Origin: Dreissena polymorpha
Taxonomy: Eukaryota > Mollusca > Bivalvia > Myida > Dreissenidae
DNA length: 64,000 nucleotides
Reading direction: 5' to 3'
NCBI RefSeq assembly: GCF_020536995.1
Contig: NC_068366.1
Location: forward strand, 23,661,264-23,725,263
Shown: positions 56,959-64,000 of the stretch, one piece after another
Layout: every line of letters begins with the position of its first letter
Position numbering within the stretch: position 1 is the stretch's first letter
Translations under genes and position numbers: made by a program
The notes under the pieces: model-generated
Database searches by the model: none
Seen by the model: only the letters and a program-made list of their open reading frames with translations
What the model was told of the DNA's origin: nothing

Positions 56959-57375
56959 GGCATGCTGTGTGTTAGTTTTGGTATGCTGTGTGTTTGTTTT
57001 GGTATGCTGTGTGTTTGTTTTGGTGTGTTGTGTGTTAGTTTTGGTATGCTGTGTGTTAGTTTTTGTATGCTGTGTGTTAGTTTTGGTATGCTGTGTGTTT
57101 GTTTTGGAATGCTGTGTGTTAGTTATGGTGTGCTGTGTTTGTTTTGGTATGATGTGTGTTAGTTTTGGTATGCTGTGTGTTTGTTTTGGTATGCTGTGTG
57201 TTAGTTTTGGTATGCTGTGTTTGTTTTGGTATACTGTGTGTTTGTTATGGTATGCTGTGTGTTAGTTTTGATATGCTGTGCGTTAGTTTTGGTTTGATTT
57301 GTGTTTGTGATGATATGCAGTGTGTTTGCAATAGTCTGCTGTGTGTTTGTCATGGTGTGTTTGTAGTACTATCCT
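56959..57375. repeat. 21-bp minisatellite (TATGCTGTGTGTTAGTTTTGG)
   Basis: About 18-20 head-to-tail units of 18-21 bases with TTAG/TTTG alternation. The Cys/Val-rich open frames here are translations of the repeat. Confidence 0.9.
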
Positions 57376-57400
57376 GTGGGTTTATCTAACATGATGTCAT

Positions 57401-58122
57401 TAACCAGGTTTTCCGAAGGAAAAAACTGGTTATTAGATTGGCGAATGCGGGCGGGCTGGCTGGCTGGCGGGCTGGCTGGCTGGCGGGCTGGCTGGCGGGC
57501 TGGCGGGCTGGCGGAATAAGCTTGTCCGGGCCATAACTATGTCGTTCATTGTCAGATTTTAAAATCATTTGGCACATTTGTTCACCATCATTGGACGGTG
57601 TGTCGCGCGAAATAATTACGTCGATATCTCCAAGGTCAAGGTCACACTTTGAGTTCAAAGGTCAAAAATGGCCATAAATGAGCTTGTCCGAGCCATAACT
57701 ATGTCGTTCATCGTCAGATTTTAAAATCATTTGGCACATTTGTTCACCATCATTGGACGGTGTGTCGCGCGAAATAATTACGTCGATATCTCCAAGGTCA
57801 AGGTCACACTTTGAGTTCAAAGGTCAAAAATGGCCATAAATGAGCTTGTCCTGGCCATAACTATGTCATTCATTGTGAGATTTTAAAATCATTTGGCACA
57901 TTTGTTCACCATCATGGGACGGTGTGTCCCACGAAAGAATCACGTCAATATCTCCAATGTCAAGGTCGCCACGACTAAAAATAGATTTAAAAAAAAAAAA
58001 AAAACTTACAAAGGGGGTTAATTTTTTTTGGTCATTTCAAAAGTTCAGTTTGAGTTTTCTCCCTTTATCAGATTTTTTTTTCACAATGAAAACCTGGTTT
58101 TGTGACAATTTTGTCCCTTGTT
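57401..58122 (+). mobile_element. Helentron-like element (ACCAGGTTTTC family)
   Basis: 5' hairpin arms ACCAGGTTTTCC / GGAAAAAACTGGT at 57403-57430. A GGCTGGCGGGCTGGC tract, then three units of about 160 bases (GTGTGTCGCGCGAAATAATT). It ends AAAACCTGGTTTTGTGAC and CCCTTGTT. Confidence 0.6.
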
Positions 58123-59292
58123 TTATTTTCATTTGCCATATTAGTTGGCGTGATCAAATGGTTAAGTCACACAAAGAATGCAAGCTTAAAGTGTTAATTA
58201 ATTGTGGCCCTGACATTTAATGTGGAACATGGGAGTTGTATGCAACACAGTATGGACAAATATGAGGCTGCACTACTTTGGGAAAGTCCTCAAAATAGAC
58301 TAGGACTTCTTAGGAATGTGAGTGGGTAATTGTCAATTTGGCCTTTCATGCCAAAATTTCAATCAGATATTTAATGTAAGGGTATTATTATCTTTAATGA
58401 TTTTAATTTAAAAAAATCAACAGTATTTTAGTCAAAGCACTGCTGTCAGATTACCAACTCACACTTTACCTGGGATAGCTGGATTACCAGTTCCAAGTGC
58501 ACAGTAACCGAAAACTGCTCTACTCAGAATATGGGAAGAATTGACCTTAAAAGCATTTCATAAACAATGCCCACTCAAGTTATATAGTTTGGTCATAGAT
58601 ATACCCCCTGATCCTCGTATCCTCACATCTCCAAGGCATTTAAGTTAAAGAATGCACACACAGACATGCATCATAAAATAACTCCAGTTTTGTGTTTTAG
58701 TCATTTCTTTAATGACTTATTATTAACAAGATTGACCAGTTCATCCACTGAATAAGTTAAATTGCAAACAGCTCTAATAAGCTGGATTTAATGATAATTG
58801 AACAAACAACCTTTGAAGAGCATAACAAATCAATTAACAACTTATTTTGATGCACAAATGTTATTAGGAATATAATATATGCATATAATAAAATCACTTA
58901 TAAACTGACTTGCCAATGCCTTGGATTCAAATGGTGTACACCCAGATGTTTTATCCAGATTGTTGGCTATTATTGTTTAGGGTACAGTTTTGCTTCATCA
59001 AATAGCCCTCAAAATCATGAGAAAAGCCCACATTAAAGCTTGTGATTTCTGCCATGTACTTTGCATTCCCATGTCTGCATTTAGATCACCATGGCCTAGT
59101 ATCGTAAACATTATCAAATGTGAAGCTCAACTCAGATGAGTTTTGAGTGTCCATTCTGTTGAGCACAGAGAATCTCGGTCAGCTCACGAAATATCTCAAG
59201 TCTCATTTTTGTTTTAGAATTACATATTCTTGCTCACACTTAGAGCCTAGTCCAAAAAATAATATGTGCCATCACCAAGTCGAGCATGATGT
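58123..59292. other. intergenic, likely includes POLR3B 3' UTR
   Basis: No frame with family signature on either strand. The minus-strand 3' UTR of POLR3B must run leftward from 59875; its end could not be fixed. Confidence 0.35.
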
Positions 59293-59676
59293 TTAAAGGG
59301 ACCTTTTCACATTTTGGTAAAATGACAAGTTTGAAAAAAAAAATCAGATTTGTTTCATCTTTTGATAATTTAAAAACCTAAAACAATTGAATAATTTGGT
59401 TAGTTCTGTTGTTATTGTTATATTTTGTGACATCAATGCTTATACAAAGCATGAAGTACTTGGCCATCATATGAGCACCAATGGCCGAGTGGTTTAAGTG
59501 CTTCACTTTTACTATAAGGGTCAGTGTTTCGAGCCCTATTGAGGATTTCTTGTTTTTCTTTAATTTTATTCTCGTTTTTACTGGAGCTATTTAGTTCTTA
59601 TGTTTACATTTAACAATTTAAATAAGTTCATGACAAGCTTCAATACATGCCAAAATCTGTAAAAAGGTCCCTTTAA
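59293..59676 (+). mobile_element. TIR element with tRNA-like core, copy B
   Basis: Ends TTTAAAGGGACCTTTTCACA and AAAAAGGTCCCTTTAA are inverted repeats as in copy A (48-565). The tRNA-like block is at about 59481-59550 on the plus strand (ATGGCCGAGTGGTTTAAG, then GGGTCAGTGTTTCGAGCCC). It lies in the putative POLR3B 3' UTR or just outside it. Confidence 0.7.
59481..59550 (+). other. tRNA-like segment inside TIR element
   Basis: A-box TGGCCGAGTGGTTTAAG and B-box-like GTGTTTCGAGCC, the pattern of Ser/Leu-type tRNAs. Acceptor stems do not pair well, so it is read as a pol III promoter relic. Confidence 0.5.
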
Positions 59677-59875
59677 ACTCGTTTTACAAAATTTGTAAAA
59701 ACTCAAAATTGAGTTATAATATTGACTTAAGTATGTTCCTCTTATTTTGCAAATGAACAACATAAATAATGACCACATTTTGTCTTTTACTCCTCACAGG
59801 TTTCACAATACTTCCTTGTATCATTTTAACAAAACATCATCACACATGAACTATCAACTACTAACACCCCATGTG

Positions 59876-61831
<1,956 letters not shown>

Positions 61832-61875
61832 TCATCACAGTCATGTCTTGTACCAGTGATCTTCAGAGAATAGCT

Positions 61876-62126
61876 TTAATTAACCCTTAACCACTTAGAT
61901 ACATATTTTCAAGCATGTGTAGTTCATTAGAAAGTTATATTTAATTTAAGACCATTCTTACTAGATTTAAGTTTTTAAGGCTTCATCTCCAAACCTTTGA
62001 TACTGATTAGCAGCAAACAGCATAAAACCTGAACAGTTTGCGAGTTACTCGCAGGCTGTTGTGGTTTTAAGCTGTTTGCACATAGCCTTTATTCACTTCG
62101 CTTCTACGTTGGAAAGGGTTAATTAA
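61876..62126. mobile_element. MITE (TTAATTAACCC ends), copy 1
   Basis: TTAATTAACCC at the left and GGGTTAATTAA at the right. An internal hairpin is centred on GCGAGTTACTCGC. Its reverse complement is found as copy 2. Confidence 0.75.
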
Positions 62127-62382
62127 AATGGAATCTTGTAGTTGGTGGGTGTTACCAGGAAAAAGGAAAAGATTGTAATGATGTGAAAGATAAGCATTTC
62201 TGCGTCTTTGAAATTTTTTATCCTAATTGTAACATAATTATTTCATAATTAAAATATGCCCTACCATTATTTATAGGATGATATGTTGGATAACCTTTCA
62301 ATCATGCATCATATTACTTTAAAATAATTTTTTGTAGGATGTTCTTTTTTGTTGATTTGGGGGTAAACCAATCCAAGTATTT

Positions 62383-62624
62383 AAACCTTTCCCCCAAAAG
62401 AAGCAAAGTGAAAATGGCTTTTGCAACCAGCAAAAAACCAGAACAGCCTGCGAGTAACTCGCAGTCTGTTCAGGTTTTATGCTGTTTGCTGCTCATCAGT
62501 ATCTAAGGGTTGGAAATTAAGCCTTTAAAACTTGTATCTAGTAAAAGAAAAGTCTTAAATAAATTTAACTTTCTAAGTGACTACAAATGCGTCAAAATAG
62601 GTATCTAAGAGGTAAAGGGTTAAA
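62383..62624. mobile_element. MITE, copy 2 (inverted)
   Basis: Matches the reverse complement of copy 1 over its whole length (TTAAACCTTTCCC...GGTAAAGGGTTAAAT) and shares the internal CCTGCGAGTAACTCGCAG hairpin. Its right end grades into a minisatellite. Confidence 0.75.
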
Positions 62625-62825
62625 TAAGAATCTTAGTGGTAAAGGGTTAACTACGTATCTTAGTGGTAAAGGGTTAAATATGTATCTAAGTGGTAAATGG
62701 TTAAATACGTTTCTAAGTGGTAAAGGGTTAAATACGTATATAAGTGGTCAAGGGTTAAATACGTATCTAAGTGGTAAAGGGTTAAATACATATATAAGTG
62801 GTAAAGGGTTAACACAAACACATCA
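62600..62825. repeat. 27-bp minisatellite (TATCTAAGTGGTAAAGGGTTAAATACG)
   Basis: About eight units of 27 bases. The unit equals the terminal bases of the adjoining MITE, so the array seems to have grown from the element end. The 93-codon frame here is a translation of the repeat. Confidence 0.85.
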
Positions 62826-63190
62826 TAAAATGACTGACAAAAATTCTAGTGTTTTTTCCAAAATCTGAAATCCACAAATCTACATTTCAATGGAAAGTCA
62901 TAGTTTGAAAAACAATGAAATTTAATTCTGATGAATATTAATGATTTTACAGGAGAAGTCAGGTTAAACCTATTCATTTCAAACTTGTATAGTACAGGTA
63001 AGTGAAATAGAGTCAGAAACTGTTTTCCTGTCAGAGAGGTAATTTTTGTTTCAAACAAACTGAATATGGGAATTGCTAGGTTAGCTGCAATAAGTGTTGC
63101 ATTGACTGTACCATATGCATGTACTGCCTGAAGCAATGAAGACCAGAAACTTCTTTACGGTATTAAAACATGGAAATTAAAACCTCGTTG

Positions 63191-63350
63191 AACAAGAGCT
63201 GTCAGAGGACAGCACGCTCTAATATTCGAGTGCTTGACAGTATAACGTAAGCCATCATGGAGAGGGGGGGGGGGGGGGGGGGGGGGTATAATGCGTGTGT
63301 GTGATCATTTAATAGATGATCTTTCAAAAATAAGAGAAAAAAAATATTTA

Positions 63351-63381
<31 letters not shown>

Positions 63382-63975
63382 AGAGGGGGTATAATGTGGG
63401 TGTGTGATCATTTAATAGATGATCTTTCATAAACAAGAAAAAAAAATTGGGGGGAGGGGGGGGGGGGGGGTTCTGGGGGATGGGGCATGGGGGATGGTTT
63501 GGGTGGAGTGCATTGTGGTATGTCAGGTAAGTGTTGTTTTGTCAAACTTTAACATAGATTTATCAATAATATGCATATTCTACGTATAAAAGGGGCCATA
63601 ATTTTGTCAAAATGCTTGATACAGTTGTCTGCTCTTGTTTATAGGATAGCGTCATGTTGGTAAACAAGTATGCAAAATATGAAAGCAATATGTCAAGGGA
63701 CACAGGAAATATTTGGGGTAGTACGCAAACTTTAACATAGATTTATCAATAATATGCATATTCCAAGTATAAAAGGGGCAATAATTCTGTCAAAATGCTT
63801 GATACAGTTGTCTGCTCTTGTTTATAGGTTGGGGTCATGATTGTTAACAAGTATGCAAAATATGAAAGCAATGTGTCAAAGGACATTGAAAATATTTGGG
63901 GTAGTACGCAAACTTTAACATTTGCACGCAAACGGACACGGCAAAGCCGACGCCGGGGTGAGTAGGATAGCTCCA
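63191..63975 (-). mobile_element. Helentron-like element, minus orientation
   Basis: On the minus strand it begins near 63975 (GAGCTATCCTACTCACCCCG) and ends with hairpin GCTGTCCTCTGACAGC then TCTTGTT at 63191. Two core units of about 185 bases (63541-63910) precede G-rich tracts at 63263-63470 that mirror the C-rich part of the element at 44096-46884, its relative. Confidence 0.6.
63260..63475. repeat. poly-G low-complexity tracts
   Basis: Three G-runs separated by two copies of a block with TGTGTGATCATTTAATAGATGA, giving about 125-base duplicated units. Confidence 0.85.
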
Positions 63976-64000
63976 CTATATATATTCCATATAAATAGTC

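Noticed and set aside
56962-57389. Cys/Val/Leu-rich 66-98 codon frames
   Set aside because: Translation of the 21-base minisatellite; other frames look equally open.
57438-57515. GGCTGGCGGGCTGGC tract as a regulatory CpG island
   Set aside because: It is a short simple repeat inside a Helentron-like element, with no promoter context.
62587-62868. 93-codon frame with nine-residue repeats (LNTYLSGKG)
   Set aside because: The 27-base minisatellite unit is a multiple of three, which keeps a frame open by chance; it derives from a MITE end.

Overview
The window looks like nuclear DNA of a bivalve mollusc, possibly a dreissenid-type mussel. That placement is inference. It rests on animal gene families with introns, an AT-rich background, and many short repeat families of a kind common in bivalve genomes (units rich in AGGTCA half-sites, 5' and 3' terminal hairpins, and the palindrome-bearing 'reads CTGTGCAG, then AGGCTAATC' elements). 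No organelle, bacterial or CRISPR features are visible.

Left third (1-16 kb). Two host genes lie on the minus strand and both appear broken. At 3.6-5.2 kb is an ankyrin-repeat/SOCS-box reading frame with one frameshift and two in-frame stops. At 6.1-16.0 kb is a carboxylesterase/cholinesterase-like gene in at least three exons. It keeps its Ser-Glu-His residues but carries two in-frame stops and a Cys in the oxyanion-hole glycine run. Its 7.3 kb intron holds a nearly complete BEL/Pao LTR retrotransposon (7097-13033) inserted in a long (AGT)n microsatellite. A piece of this gene is duplicated at 1.1-1.7 kb without one exon.

Middle left (16-35 kb). No convincing complete gene was found. There is a degraded Jockey/CR1-type LINE, one possible exon, and many non-autonomous DNA elements: hAT-like, Tc1/mariner-like and Helitron-like. 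Several are nested so that an 'empty' sister copy gives the exact insertion point.

Middle right (35.9-54.2 kb). One apparently intact plus-strand gene with eight visible exons was assembled from splice sites that keep phase throughout. It encodes an acidic/low-complexity N-terminal part, one CCCH zinc finger (CX8CX5CX3H), a helical region, and a C-terminal array of four diverged repeats with core LA(V/I)GF(S/N)(Y/F)H. I do not recognise the family. Its introns are full of nested transposons.

Right end (54.6-64 kb). The last two coding exons of POLR3B (RNA polymerase III second-largest subunit, RPC2) run on the minus strand; the rest lies beyond the window. Around them are repeats, minisatellites and a composite element with terminal inverted repeats and a tRNA-like core, also present at the left edge.

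The most interesting system-level signal is mobile. At least a dozen element families with unrelated interiors share one plan: a 5' terminal hairpin, a core of about 145-180 bp tandem units, and a 3' hairpin followed by CTTGTT. At two sites they sit in sister repeats with no detectable target duplication. This fits non-autonomous rolling-circle (Helentron/HINE-type) elements.
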